Shown: positions 1 to 9,433, counted from the first letter of the stretch. The stretch is 64,000 bases of DNA from Pseudomonas putida NBRC 14164 (GCF_000412675.1 NC_021505.1:2226501-2290500), one strand, 5' to 3'. Numbers and translations are program-made. The notes: generated by a model from the sequence alone, not told the origin.

Positions 1-383
1 AATGCATTGGTGGCGAAGCTGGCTTGCAGGCTGGTGAGGTCCAGTTGGGCCAGTGATTTCTCGGCTTTGGTGCCCTCCTGCTGGAGGATGCCGAGTGTGC
101 TGATAACCAGGTGAAGGTGCGGGCAGGCAAGGCCCACCTCGCTTGCAAGCGCAGCCAGCGCCTGCTCGTCGCGAGCATCGTAATCTAGCTGTACCACGCG
201 TTCGCCATGTGCCTGGGCCAGCGCAAGCAGGCCGTCAGCAGTGCGGGCGTGTCGCGACACAGCCCAGACCCGGCTTACATCATCGCGGGCCAGCAACGCC
301 GCACACAGTGCCAGGCCGATACCTCGGCTGGCACCACATATCAGCACGTGGGCTTTGTCAGATAACCCGGGGATCAGGCTCAT
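1..383 (-). CDS. SDR-family oxidoreductase, N-terminal part (cut by window edge)
   Basis: The 3' end lies outside the window; about 127 residues are visible. The start ATG is at 383. Near the N terminus the translation has the nucleotide-binding glycine motif GASRGIG, followed by a Rossmann-type alternation of helices and strands and a VISTLGIL segment where SDRs carry their NAG motif. This places it among short-chain dehydrogenases of the CsgA/sniffer type; the substrate cannot be told. It is separated by about 200 bases of repeat from the next gene, so it is not obviously part of that operon. Confidence 0.75.
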   Translation of the reverse strand, partial: MSLIPGLSDKAHVLICGASRGIGLALCAALLARDDVSRVWAVSRHARTADGLLALAQAHGERVVQLDYDARDEQALAALASEVGLACPHLHLVISTLGILQQEGTKAEKSLAQLDLTSLQASFATNA

Positions 384-467
384 TGGGGGCGCCTCATGTT
401 TCGAATGAATCTAGCCTACCGGCATGGTCTTTTGTTTTAAATATGCTCTCTAGTTTGGGTTTTTCGA

Positions 468-556
468 GGCCGCTTTGCGGCCCATCGCGACACAAGACTG
501 CTCCTGCAGGCGATCGCAATTCCTGTAGGCGCGGCCTTGTGTCGCGATGGGCTGCG
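468..556. repeat. Inverted pair of REP-like repeats
   Basis: Two copies of a 16-base unit (CCCATCGCGACACAAG at 481-496 and its exact reverse complement at 536-551) face each other in the 384-585 gap. The same unit recurs near 16.9, 30.3 and 58.3 kb, always between genes, so it is a dispersed chromosomal repeat. Confidence 0.8.
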
Positions 557-585
557 CAGCAGCCCCAGTCTGCAAACGGTGCATA

Positions 586-3030
586 TCAGAAGTTGTAAGT
601 CAGCCGGGTGAAGTAGTAACCCCCGGTAAAGCCATAAGGCGAATAGGCCCCATACCCCTTGGTCATGGTCTTGCTGCTGGGGTTCTGCCGTTCGGGGTAA
701 ACATCAAACAGGTTCTGCGCCCCCACGGCCAGGTTGAGGTCTTTGGTCAGCTGATACCCCACGTCGATATCGGTGATCCAGCGCGCCTTGTACTCCCGGT
801 CCAGGCTGCGGTCGGTCGCCGAGTTCACTTCACGCCATGAACCATAGCGGGTCAGGGTGAGGTTGCTGGTCCAGCGCTCGCGTTGCCAGTTGGCGCCCAG
901 AATCAACTTGGTGTGCGGCTGCACCTCAGTCAAAAAGTTGCGCGCCTGGCGGTCCATCAGGCTGTAGTCCGTGCCCTGGATAGTGACGTTCTCCTTGTAG
1001 CTGAGGATCTGCGTCTGGTTCCAGTTGAAGGCAGCTGTCCATTTCAGTTGCCCCCAGTTGCCCAGGTTCTGGTCGAAATTGCCCACCAGGTCCAGGCCCT
1101 TGGTGCGGGTGCTGGCGCCGTTGGTGAAATAGCGTCCGCCAGAGGTGGAGTCGATGCCGTTGTCCAGCAGCGCCTGGGTCACTTCGTCGCCCAGCAGGGT
1201 ACCGGTGAGCGTGATGCGGTCGCGCACATTGATCACGTAGGCATCCGCAGTAAACGACAGCTGCGGGGCAGGCTGGTAGGTCAGGCCCAGGCTGTAGTTG
1301 GTCGAGCGCTCGGGCTTGAGTGCGGTGGCGCCCAATGCCTTGGCTGCCGCCGAGTCCACCGGCAGTACGCCGTAGTTGATCGACTGGTATACGCCATTGA
1401 CCACGCCGTAGGTGGTCGAGCGGGCGCTGAACAGGCTGTTGGCCAGCGAAGGTGCACGAAAGCCGTTACTGACCGTGGCGCGCACGGCTAGCTCGGGGGT
1501 GAAGTCGTAGCGGGTGGTCAGCTTGCCGCTGCGGGTGGCACCCACTCCACGGTTGTAGTGTTCATAGCGCAGCGCGCTGCCCAGGTACCACTGCGGCAGC
1601 GGGTTGAAGCCGACCTCGATGTAGCTGGCCACGCTGTTGCGGCTGGTGCTGGTGGCTTCGTCCGGCGAGATGCCGTTGGTGACCTGTGCACCGGAGGCGG
1701 CGCAGTCGCCGGGCGCACGGCAGTAGCCGCCGTTGGCCCACGAGGCCCAGTCGCCATCGCGCACCTGATAGGTATCACGCCGGTGTTCCAGGCCCCAGGA
1801 CAGGTCAAGCGGCTTGTCCAGGCCGATGTCGAAGCTGCGTTGCAGGTCCAGGTTGCTGGTCAGCTGTGTGGCAATCCAGGTGCCCGATTCGAAATGGTTG
1901 GGCGTGGCCTCGCCCAGCGAGGCGTTCTGGTTGTGCGTGGTGCCCTGCAGCACCTCGTTGCGCCCGTAGGTGCTGGACAGGTCCCAGGCCCATTCCCCGG
2001 CATTGCCCTTGGCGCCGAAGGCGCCCTGCACATCATCTTCCTCGATGTACCAGGTGGGCGTGTAGCCACCGGGGTAGCCGTTGGGGCCGGTGGTGATGGT
2101 GTTGGTGATGGTCGGCAGGCGGAAGTTCTGGCCCTGCTCGGCCTTGCGGTGCGAATAGGTGGTGAAGGAATACAGGGTCAGGTCGTCGCTTAGCGGCAGT
2201 TCGGCGTTGTAGCCCAGGGTCAGCAGGTTGATCTTCGGCGTGCCGTAGCCGCCGTAGGTCGACTTGCCGGCCTTGTCGAAGGCTTCGGCATAGCTGTAGC
2301 CGTTGGCGCTGGCCTTGTTGTCGTCGTTCTGGCTGCGCGCATCCAGGGCCAGCTGCACGATGCCGCTGTCACCGACCTCGAAGCCCTTGTTCAAGCCTTG
2401 CTGCACGGTCTGCTTCTTGCCGTCGTAACCCTGGCCTGCGTTGGTCACCGAGGTGCCGGAAGCGTCGGCCTTGAGGATCACGTTGATCACCCCGGCGATG
2501 GCGTCGGAGCCGTACTGTGCGGCTGCGCCATCGCGCAGTACCTCGACGTGGTCGATAAGGCTGATGGGGATCAGGTCAAGGTCGGTGGGTGCTGCGCCCG
2601 CATGGATGCCGCTGATGTTAAGGGTGGCGCTGGTATGGCGGCGCTTGCCGTTCACCAGTACCAGCACCTGGGCCGCATTCAGCCCGCGCAGGCTGGGCGC
2701 ACGGGCCATGCCGCTGGCGTCCCAGCCGGTCTTTTCCGGCAGGGTGAAGGATGGCACGGTGGCGCTGAGGGCTTCCATCAGGCCGGGCTTGCCGGTTTGC
2801 TGCAGTTGCTTGGCGCTGATCACATCGATCGGCACCGGGCTGGTGGTGACGGTGCGTTTTTCCGAGCCGCGGTTGCCGGTGACGATCACGGTGCCCAGCT
2901 GTGACGGGGCCGTGGCCTGGGCAGCGCCCTCGGCAAATGCGTCAGGCGCGGCCAGGCCGGTGGTACCAAGGGCCATGGTCAGCAGTGCGGGTTGCAGGCG
3001 CGGGCTGGGCAGTTTCAAGGCGTGAAGCAT
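586..3030 (-). CDS. TonB-dependent outer-membrane receptor
   Basis: An 814-residue outer-membrane ligand-gated channel. The start at 3030 is chosen because GGAGAG precedes it and a signal peptide follows immediately (MLHALKLPSPRLQPALLTMA, cleavage near AFA). A plug domain (about residues 50-170) carries the APSLRGLNAAQVLVLVNGKR and DLIPISLIDHVEVLRDG segments, then a 22-strand-type barrel ends in the aromatic C terminus YYFTRLTYNF typical of outer-membrane proteins. The receptor is the last gene of a minus-strand cluster with RidA, an amine oxidase and a second receptor, suggesting uptake of an amine- or amino-acid-containing ligand. No signalling extension is seen, so it is unlikely to drive a FecI-type sigma factor. 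Confidence 0.9.
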   Translation of the reverse strand: MLHALKLPSPRLQPALLTMALGTTGLAAPDAFAEGAAQATAPSQLGTVIVTGNRGSEKRTVTTSPVPIDVISAKQLQQTGKPGLMEALSATVPSFTLPEKTGWDASGMARAPSLRGLNAAQVLVLVNGKRRHTSATLNISGIHAGAAPTDLDLIPISLIDHVEVLRDGAAAQYGSDAIAGVINVILKADASGTSVTNAGQGYDGKKQTVQQGLNKGFEVGDSGIVQLALDARSQNDDNKASANGYSYAEAFDKAGKSTYGGYGTPKINLLTLGYNAELPLSDDLTLYSFTTYSHRKAEQGQNFRLPTITNTITTGPNGYPGGYTPTWYIEEDDVQGAFGAKGNAGEWAWDLSSTYGRNEVLQGTTHNQNASLGEATPNHFESGTWIATQLTSNLDLQRSFDIGLDKPLDLSWGLEHRRDTYQVRDGDWASWANGGYCRAPGDCAASGAQVTNGISPDEATSTSRNSVASYIEVGFNPLPQWYLGSALRYEHYNRGVGATRSGKLTTRYDFTPELAVRATVSNGFRAPSLANSLFSARSTTYGVVNGVYQSINYGVLPVDSAAAKALGATALKPERSTNYSLGLTYQPAPQLSFTADAYVINVRDRITLTGTLLGDEVTQALLDNGIDSTSGGRYFTNGASTRTKGLDLVGNFDQNLGNWGQLKWTAAFNWNQTQILSYKENVTIQGTDYSLMDRQARNFLTEVQPHTKLILGANWQRERWTSNLTLTRYGSWREVNSATDRSLDREYKARWITDIDVGYQLTKDLNLAVGAQNLFDVYPERQNPSSKTMTKGYGAYSPYGFTGGYYFTRLTYNF

Positions 3031-3129
3031 GTTCGCTCTCCATGAGCGCTGTCGAACAGCGGGTGCACAGGGGCCGCCCACCGGGTGGCCCCGGCAGGCA
3101 AGCAATAGGGGAAATTGGCTAGCGGCGTA

Positions 3130-3627
3130 TCAGGGCGCTTTTGCAGCGACCGCTTCGATCTCGACCAGGGCGCCCGGCAGGGGCAGGGCCACCACCTGCA
3201 AGGCGGTGCGGGTTGGCTTTTTCGGTTGCTCGGCAGTGGCGAAAAATTCGGTGTAGGCGGCTTGCAGCCCGGCAAAATCCAGCTTGCCCTCGGTGGCCGG
3301 GTCGCCTACCAGAAACACCCTCAGCTGTACTACGTCACCCAGGCCCAGACCCTGGCTTTGCAGCGCAGCCTGGATCTTTTTCAGCACTGAGCGGGTCTGG
3401 GTTTCGGTGTTGCCATAGGCGGCAATGGTCTGTGGTGGTGCCTTGGGGTCGGCAACGTCGGGCAAGGTGCCGCTGACGAAGGTCAGCGAGGTGCCGGCGG
3501 GTACGGTGACCAGTTGCGAAATGGGGAACTTCGAGCCTGGCGGGTCGACACGCTTGATGGTGTCGGCCTGGGCGGTAAGTGCGGACAGTGACATGAAGGC
3601 TCCAAGCAGCAGGGCAGTCTTGTTCAT
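3130..3627 (-). CDS. RidA/YjgF-family protein with signal peptide
   Basis: A 165-residue member of the RidA (enamine/imine deaminase) family. The start at 3627 gives a clean signal peptide (MNKTALLLGAFMSLSALTAQA), so the protein is probably periplasmic, unlike classical cytosolic RidA. The RidA core lies at about residues 35-160, with TLTFVSGTLPD near the front and QLRVFLVGD in the middle. It lies 16 bases after an amine oxidase gene in the same direction. RidA proteins hydrolyse the reactive imines and enamines that such oxidases release, so a paired role is likely (inference). Confidence 0.8.
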   Translation of the reverse strand: MNKTALLLGAFMSLSALTAQADTIKRVDPPGSKFPISQLVTVPAGTSLTFVSGTLPDVADPKAPPQTIAAYGNTETQTRSVLKKIQAALQSQGLGLGDVVQLRVFLVGDPATEGKLDFAGLQAAYTEFFATAEQPKKPTRTALQVVALPLPGALVEIEAVAAKAP

Positions 3628-3643
3628 CAGAGGGCTTCCTTGT

Positions 3644-5224
3644 TCAGGCGGCGACGCCGCGTTGCTGTTGCAGGGCGTGCCGGGCGATCTGCCCGACCAC
3701 ATGGCGTGCCGAGTCCGCAGCGCTGTTCTGCCAGATGCCCACCCCGCCATGGGCCAGTGCATCGCTGGCCAGCCAGGTGCGGCCCTGGGGCTGGTTGAGG
3801 TGCGAGTAGCCGGGTTCGGCCAGCACGTCGTGGACAATCCATGGGCTTTCGCTGAACGGCACCTTGGACCAGTTCACCGCCACCCCGCGCTGCAACTTGC
3901 CGGCATGGCCCGGGTGCAGCGACTCCACGGCCTGGCGCGACGACGCCAGTTGCTGCTCTGTCGAACGCGTGGCGAATGTGCGCGCCACTTCGCCGGTGTT
4001 GTAGGTGCCCACCAGGATGCCCTGGGCACTGTTCAGGTGGTCGCTGGGGTACCACAGCAGCCGCGCTTCGTGGTTGATGTAGGAGAGCCCGCCGTAGATC
4101 TGGAACTCGCTTTCCCAGAAACGAGGCGCCTGCCATGCCACCTTGTTGGCCAGGTCTGGCTTGGCCTGGGCGATGGCCGCCTGGGTGGTCTTGCCAAAGT
4201 TGTGGTCGACCCGGGCCAGCAGTGGCAGGGGAATGGTGACGATGGCGTAGTCGGCGGTTTCCACCTGGGTCTTGCCGCTGCGACGGTCACGCCAGGTAAC
4301 CTGGCTCGCGTTGTCGCCGGTGCGGATTGCCAGCACTTCGGCGTGCAGTTGCACCTTGTCCTGCACCTTGGCGTACAGGGCTTTGGCAATCTGGTCCATG
4401 CCGCCGACCGGCTGGAACATGGTGGCGGAAAACTCCGGGATCTCGTCGAATACCAGCGGCAGCATCAGGTTAGGGTTTAGCAGTTGTCTGAGTGCCACGG
4501 GCTGGCGCTGGATCGGGGTCTGGTCGCCCGCCCCGGCGAAGCGGGTATAGCCGGCGCGGACCGAGCCCTTGTAATGGCGCTGCTCGTCGAGGTCGCCGTA
4601 TACCTTTAGAAAGTCCAACAGGGCCTTCTGGTCGCCGGTGTCCAGTTCCTTGTCCAGCGCTTTGCCGCTGATGCTGCGCGACAGCAGTTCGCTGAGGTGC
4701 CCACGGGTGTCATTCACCGCCTGGCGCAGCAGTAACGGTGGCTGCGCAAGGTCCGGTTGGGCGAGGGCGTTGCGGCTGCTGTTGACCAGCACTTCCAGCG
4801 GGACGCCCAGCTCGCGGCAGTAGCCGAGGATGGTCAGGTGATGGCTGGGCAGGCGTGCGGGCCCTGCATTGAAATAGTGGCCGTTGTCGAAACGCACCTG
4901 CTGGCGGCTGCCGTCATTGTGCAGTACCTCGTCGCCGTTGCGCAGCGTCCACGCACGCCCGCCGATTCGCTCCCGGGCTTCCAGCACGCGCACCTCAAAA
5001 CCGGCTTTGCCAAGTTCATAGGCTGCCACCAGGCCGCTGATGCCAGCCCCCACCACCAGCACGCGCTTGCCGTTGCCGGACGTGGTCGGCAGGCCCAGCG
5101 GCTGGAAGGTGCTGGCCGTGGCCGCAGTAGGCAACAGGCCCAGCGCGGACAGGCTGCCAAGCGCGGCGCCGTAGCTGCCAGCGGCCATCAGGTGGGCAAT
5201 AAGGTCTCTACGGGTCAAGCCCAT
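3644..5224 (-). CDS. Tat-exported flavin monoamine oxidase family protein
   Basis: A 526-residue FAD-dependent amine or L-amino-acid oxidase. The start at 5224 follows AAGGAG and gives a twin-arginine leader (TRRDLIAHL, then a hydrophobic stretch), implying folded export to the periplasm. The dinucleotide motif VLVVGAGISGLVAAYELG lies at about residues 50-70, followed by the LEARERIGGR motif of the MAO family. The C-terminal flavin segment reads WLASDALAHGGVGIWQ. Neighbours are a RidA-like protein downstream and a TonB receptor gene ending 46 bases upstream, so imported substrate, oxidation and imine clean-up may be one pathway. The substrate is unknown. Confidence 0.85.
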   Translation of the reverse strand: MGLTRRDLIAHLMAAGSYGAALGSLSALGLLPTAATASTFQPLGLPTTSGNGKRVLVVGAGISGLVAAYELGKAGFEVRVLEARERIGGRAWTLRNGDEVLHNDGSRQQVRFDNGHYFNAGPARLPSHHLTILGYCRELGVPLEVLVNSSRNALAQPDLAQPPLLLRQAVNDTRGHLSELLSRSISGKALDKELDTGDQKALLDFLKVYGDLDEQRHYKGSVRAGYTRFAGAGDQTPIQRQPVALRQLLNPNLMLPLVFDEIPEFSATMFQPVGGMDQIAKALYAKVQDKVQLHAEVLAIRTGDNASQVTWRDRRSGKTQVETADYAIVTIPLPLLARVDHNFGKTTQAAIAQAKPDLANKVAWQAPRFWESEFQIYGGLSYINHEARLLWYPSDHLNSAQGILVGTYNTGEVARTFATRSTEQQLASSRQAVESLHPGHAGKLQRGVAVNWSKVPFSESPWIVHDVLAEPGYSHLNQPQGRTWLASDALAHGGVGIWQNSAADSARHVVGQIARHALQQQRGVAA

Positions 5225-5270
5225 GGTGTGTTCTCCTTGCAAGTGGAAAGTGAGTCCGTTCAGCGCGGCG

Positions 5271-7430
5271 CTACAGCTCGTAGCGCACACTCAGCAGCAC
5301 GGTGCGTGGGTCGTTGACCGAGTAATAGGCGGTGCGGCTGGCGGCCGAGTAGGCAATGCTTTGCGGGTAGGCGCGGTCGAGCAGGTTCTTGACCGACAAG
5401 GTGGTGGTCCAGTGGCCGTCGGCGCTGGCATAACTGGTGCTGGCATTCCAGAAGCCCTGGGCAGGTACTTCGTAGATATCGGCGTTCAGCGGGTTGGCGT
5501 AGGAGCGGGTCTGGTACTGGTAGTCGGTGTTGGCCACCAGCTCACCCGGCAGGTTGACGGGCACCGTCCAGTTCAGGCCAAGGCTGGCGTTCCATTCCGG
5601 TGCAAAGATCATTTCCTTGCCGTCGGCACTCACGCCTGGGCCACTGGCATTCTGGAAGTCGTCGTACTGGCTTTTCAGGTAGCCCAGATTGGCAGTCAGG
5701 CGCAGGTCGCGTGCCAGTAGCACGGTGTTTTCCAGCTCCACGCCGTAGGTGTGGGCACTGCCGACGTTGGTACGCAGGTTGGCGCTGATGGCCGGGTCCC
5801 AGGCATTGGTCTGCAGGTCGTCGTAGTCGTTATAGAAGAAGGCGATGTTGCTGCGCAGGCGGCCATCGGCAAAGTCGCCCTTGAAGCCCACCTCATAGGT
5901 GGTGACGTTTTCCGGATCAAAGCCCTGCTCGGCAGCGGCGCGGGTTGGCGCGCGGTTGTCGAAGCCGCCGGCCTTGAAGCCCCGGGCCACATAGCCGTAC
6001 TGCACCAGGTTATCGCTCCAGGCATACTCCAGGCCGATCTTGGGGCTGAGGGATGCCCAGGAATCACTGGTTTCGGCAGCGAAGTTGGTGCCGGTGATTA
6101 CCCGGTCGGTGGTGATGGCGTAGTTGCTGTAATCGAAATTCTTGTGCTCGTGGGTGAAGCGCAGGCCGGTGGTCAGCGACAGGCGAGGGGTGAGCTTGTA
6201 ATTGCTCTGGCCGTACAACGCGTAGCTTTCGGTATCGGTGGTGCTGTATTGGCCGCTGGCATTGACCCGGTTTTGCGCCACCGAAAAGGTCAGGCTGTCG
6301 CGCTCGGCGCGAAAGCGCTCCTTGTACAGGTACACACCGAGGGTGTAGCTGAACCTGTCGTATTCGCCGTTGAGCTGGAACTCCTGGGTGGCGTAGCGCT
6401 GCTTGTAGGTGATCAGGTTGTTCTGGATCGGCGACGCGGTGCCGCTGTTGGCCTGGCCGGAGTTGTCGTAGTCCACCGGCTGGTCGAACTCGGACCAGGC
6501 CGTGACCGACTTGAAGTTCAGATGGTCATCGATGCTGTAGATCGCGCGCAGCACCGCACTGCCCTGGTCCAGCTTGTTCTTCGGGTCGAGGCTGCTGTAG
6601 GTCTTGAACTTGTCGAAATGGCCGTTGGCCGGGTTGAAGGGGGTATAGCTGGTGGTATCGCCGCGGTCGAAGGTGCCGGCCAGGGTCAGTTGCACGTCCC
6701 AGGGCGAATCCTGCGGGGCCAGGCGCAGCTTGCCGCGGTAGGACTGGATGTCGATGTTGTTGACGTCCTTGTCACGGGTGCGGTTGTACACGGTGCCGTC
6801 GCGGGTCAGGCGTATGGCCGAGAAGCTGCCGAACAGGGTGTTGTCCACCAATGGCCCGCTGACCAGCAGGCGGCCGTTCTGTGCGTTGAAGTTGCCGGCA
6901 CCCAGCTCGACGAAGGCGCGGGCCTGCTGGGTCGGGTCGCGGGTGATTACCCGTATCGCGCCGGCTGCACTGTTGCGCCCGTACAGGGTGCCTTGTGGGC
7001 CGCGCAGCACTTCAACGCGCTCCACGTCGTTGAAGTCCAGCATCGAAGAAATCGCCCGCGGGATGTACAGGTCATCGGCGTATACCGCAACGGCCGCTTC
7101 CTGAATCGGGTCGGTCTCGCCAATACCGCGTATGCCGTAGGTTTGTGCGCTGTAGGAAATGGACTGGCGGTTCAGGGTGAGGTTGGGCACCCGACCGGAC
7201 AGGTCGCGGATGTTGTTGATCTGCGCATCCTGCAGGGTGCGCTCGTCGAAAGCGCTGATCGCCAGCGGGGTTTTCTGCAGGTTCTCTTCACGGTGCTCCG
7301 CTGTGACGGTGACGGTTGGCAGCTTGTCGCCCGGCGTTTGGGCAGGCTCGGCGAAGGTCGTGGGCGTGAAGAGGGCAAATGCAACGGCGGCGGACAGGTG
7401 AGGGCGTACAGGGTAGGGCAAAGGCTTCAT
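5271..7430 (-). CDS. TonB-dependent outer-membrane receptor
   Basis: A 719-residue receptor, the first gene of the amine-oxidase cluster. The start at 7430 is preceded by GGAAG and begins a signal peptide ending near TFAEP. A TonB-box-like stretch follows (LPTVTVTAEHREENLQKTP), then the plug with VPNLTLNRQSISYSAQ and the VERVEVLRGPQGTLYGRNSAAGAI signature, and a barrel closing with the C-terminal strand PRTVLLSVRYEL. The LYGRNSAAGAIRV version is typical of receptors related to those for carbohydrates and small organic ligands rather than siderophores, but the ligand cannot be named. Confidence 0.9.
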   Translation of the reverse strand: MKPLPYPVRPHLSAAVAFALFTPTTFAEPAQTPGDKLPTVTVTAEHREENLQKTPLAISAFDERTLQDAQINNIRDLSGRVPNLTLNRQSISYSAQTYGIRGIGETDPIQEAAVAVYADDLYIPRAISSMLDFNDVERVEVLRGPQGTLYGRNSAAGAIRVITRDPTQQARAFVELGAGNFNAQNGRLLVSGPLVDNTLFGSFSAIRLTRDGTVYNRTRDKDVNNIDIQSYRGKLRLAPQDSPWDVQLTLAGTFDRGDTTSYTPFNPANGHFDKFKTYSSLDPKNKLDQGSAVLRAIYSIDDHLNFKSVTAWSEFDQPVDYDNSGQANSGTASPIQNNLITYKQRYATQEFQLNGEYDRFSYTLGVYLYKERFRAERDSLTFSVAQNRVNASGQYSTTDTESYALYGQSNYKLTPRLSLTTGLRFTHEHKNFDYSNYAITTDRVITGTNFAAETSDSWASLSPKIGLEYAWSDNLVQYGYVARGFKAGGFDNRAPTRAAAEQGFDPENVTTYEVGFKGDFADGRLRSNIAFFYNDYDDLQTNAWDPAISANLRTNVGSAHTYGVELENTVLLARDLRLTANLGYLKSQYDDFQNASGPGVSADGKEMIFAPEWNASLGLNWTVPVNLPGELVANTDYQYQTRSYANPLNADIYEVPAQGFWNASTSYASADGHWTTTLSVKNLLDRAYPQSIAYSAASRTAYYSVNDPRTVLLSVRYEL

Positions 7431-7870
7431 GCTGCAGCTTCCAGATAACCAGCATCGAGTGGGATTTCGGATACCTGAATACCGCAGCCGGGTGTGATGA
7501 CCGAGGCGCAAGGAGGTATTAGGTTCCTTTGCCTCCGCCAGTCAGGGGTCGGTCTGGTGAGAACATATCTCTATGAAAAAACGTTTTGAAATACTTTTTG
7601 CGTCTAAGCTAATATTATTAAAATGAATTAATAAAAATGCCTAAAATTCAATAAATGCATTTTATGGTTGAGATAGAGGTGGTTTTCAGGCGCCGAGTGG
7701 CCATGAACCTGTTGCTTGCGGGTGGCGCAACGGCGGCTGGCGCCCGTGCCGACGAGGGTTACTTCGAATCGCTGCGGGCCAAGGTTCGTAAGCCTCAAGG
7801 ATGAAAAGCAAACGTCTTTGGCCAACGCAGGGGGCTAGCTGTCTCCTGTTTGCACCCCTGCGCCTGAGCG
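7431..7870. other. Intergenic region, AT-rich
   Basis: About 440 bases without a credible gene. It holds an AT-rich tract (about 7565-7680, including TAATATTATTA) that probably contains the promoter of the receptor gene reading left from 7430. No Fur-type or riboswitch motif was recognised. Short reading frames here lack coding character. Confidence 0.5.
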
Positions 7871-8143
7871 TCACTCCTGGTAAATCTTGGTCAACAACCG
7901 CAACAACTGATCCCGCTCCTCATCATCCAGCGCCGAGGTCGCCTCGCGGTCGCTGTCCTTGGCGATCTGCTTCAGTTCCTTGAGCAGCGCTTCTCCCGCC
8001 TTGCTCAAGAAGATCCCGTAAGACCGCTTGTCCGGCTTGCACCGCACGCGCACGGCCAAGGCCCGTTCTTCCAGCTTGTTCAGCAGGGGCACCACCTGCG
8101 GTGGCTCGATCGCCAGCGAGCGCGCCAGGTCAGCCTGCAGCAA
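7871..8143 (-). pseudogene. MarR-family regulator, N-terminally truncated remnant
   Basis: About 90 residues resembling the C-terminal two thirds of a MarR regulator: recognition helix and wing (ADLARSLAIEPPQVVPLLNK, then the CKPDKRSYGIFLSKAGEALL stretch) and a C-terminal dimerisation helix ending LLTKIYQE. MarR proteins usually run to about 140-150 residues, and the first helices are missing. The only possible start is a TTG inside the end of the upstream nucleotidase gene, which overlaps it by 14 bases in another frame. The in-frame stop upstream leaves no room for the missing part. It is most likely a decayed or deleted gene; a coupled short product cannot be excluded. Confidence 0.6.
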
Positions 8144-9128
8144 CGCCGGTGTCGTCCTGCTCCCGCACAGGCGTGTCGTGCGGGGAGAGCGTCATTGAAC
8201 GCCCCCTGTTCGCCACCCCGAACGGCACATGCACCATCGGCAAATCCCCCGCCGGCGACTGCAAGTGGCTGCGCTGGTCGTCGAAGAACACATGGGGCTT
8301 CAGAATCGACAACACCCTGGGCTTCTCCATGCCGCCGAGAAAGAAGCACTCGTCCGGCGATACGCCCCAGTCCTTCAACGTCGTCACCACCCGCTCATGT
8401 GAAGGCGCATTGCGCGCCGTGACAATGGCAATCCGCAAGATCCGCTTGTAGTCCGGGTTCTCGGCCAGCTTGCGGTCCTCCAGCATGCGTATCAGCGAAA
8501 GCTTGCGGTACAGGTCCGCCAGCGGCCCTGGCGAATGCGGAATGCCCTTGTGTACGCGCTCGTGCTCCTGAAAGTCATCCAGGTTGTCGTTGCGCTTGTA
8601 CACGCTCTCCGCCTCGTCGTCGGCAATCACGCCATCGAAGTCGAAGGCTACGCGCAATTCGGTGTCGATCTCGTCATCGTAGATGCGCGTCGGCAGTACC
8701 CGCCCGGCCGGGTAGTTGGCGTCGATGGCTTTCTGCACATCTTCCTCATTGGCACTGAGGAACAGCGAGGCGTTGAATGCCGGGATGTACTCATAGGGCG
8801 AGCGGCCCGACATGAACGCCGCGCGGGTGATGTCCAGCTGATAATGGTTGATCGAACGAAATACCCGCAGGCCGGTTTCCGGGGAGTTGCGCGAGAGCAG
8901 CACCACCTCTACCGGCAGTTGCTCGGGGAAGGCCTGGTTGATACTCAGGAAGCGGCGAATGAACGGGAACGCCACGCCTTTGGGGAATGGCTCGTCCAGG
9001 TTCTGCTGCTGGTGATGGCGGTACGCCTCGACACCCTGGGTCTTGTAGATGTCGTCCGAGACGGTAAGGTCGAACAGCGCACTCGAGGCAACGCCAATGA
9101 CCAGTTTCTGTTCGATGGGGTAGGGCAT
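8130..9128 (-). CDS. 5'-nucleotidase (cytosolic 5'-nucleotidase I-like family)
   Basis: A 332-residue protein of the family that dephosphorylates nucleoside monophosphates. ATG at 9128 follows GGAG. Family features are the N-terminal KLVIGVASSALFDL segment, a haloacid-dehalogenase-like acidic motif LRVAFDFDGVIADDEAE (about residues 164-180), the RIAIVTARNAP motif II-like segment and the late acidic pair VFFDDQRSHL. The last twenty or so residues (after GVANRGR) look unlike the family and run into the truncated MarR remnant, so the native C terminus may have been replaced at the same rearrangement. Confidence 0.8.
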   Translation of the reverse strand: MPYPIEQKLVIGVASSALFDLTVSDDIYKTQGVEAYRHHQQQNLDEPFPKGVAFPFIRRFLSINQAFPEQLPVEVVLLSRNSPETGLRVFRSINHYQLDITRAAFMSGRSPYEYIPAFNASLFLSANEEDVQKAIDANYPAGRVLPTRIYDDEIDTELRVAFDFDGVIADDEAESVYKRNDNLDDFQEHERVHKGIPHSPGPLADLYRKLSLIRMLEDRKLAENPDYKRILRIAIVTARNAPSHERVVTTLKDWGVSPDECFFLGGMEKPRVLSILKPHVFFDDQRSHLQSPAGDLPMVHVPFGVANRGRSMTLSPHDTPVREQDDTGVAAG

Positions 9129-9187
9129 TGAGCAACTCCTGAGCCTGTGCTGATGGCAAGTGTACGCCTGCGCGGTGACGAAAGCCC

Positions 9188-9433
9188 TCAGGCCTCCGGC
9201 ACCAGTCCGAGCAGCACCTGAACCTGGCGCTGCAACTGGCTCACATGCTCGCGCTCTGCACGCAGCGCGGACTGCAGCTCGCGGTTTTCCTGTTTATGGA
9301 TGCGAGCGGAGCGCTCCAGCTCGCGGTCGCCTTGCAGCAGGTCCCACATCTCGCCTTGGCGAGCGTGCTGCAGACACACCAGCAGCAGGGTGATACCGCA
9401 GACGCCCAGCAGAGAGATTTCGATAGCTTCCAT
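9188..9433 (-). CDS. Small membrane-anchored coiled-coil protein
   Basis: An 81-residue protein of unknown function. The start at 9433 is supported by AAGGAAG six bases upstream. An N-terminal transmembrane helix (ISLLGVCGITLLLVCL) is followed by a charged, heptad-like helix to the end (RELQSALRAEREHVSQLQRQ). It is oriented away from the WYL regulator gene, which starts 357 bases away, and a GATATGT motif shared with that regulator's promoter region lies about 45 bases upstream of its start. Confidence 0.6.
   Translation of the reverse strand: MEAIEISLLGVCGITLLLVCLQHARQGEMWDLLQGDRELERSARIHKQENRELQSALRAEREHVSQLQRQVQVLLGLVPEA

Noticed and set aside
5751..7448. Long open frame on the plus strand (about 565 codons) opposite the second TonB receptor
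   Set aside because: It is an antisense artefact of high-GC codon use; the minus-strand receptor has signal peptide, plug and barrel motifs, and the plus-strand product has no recognisable domain or ribosome site.
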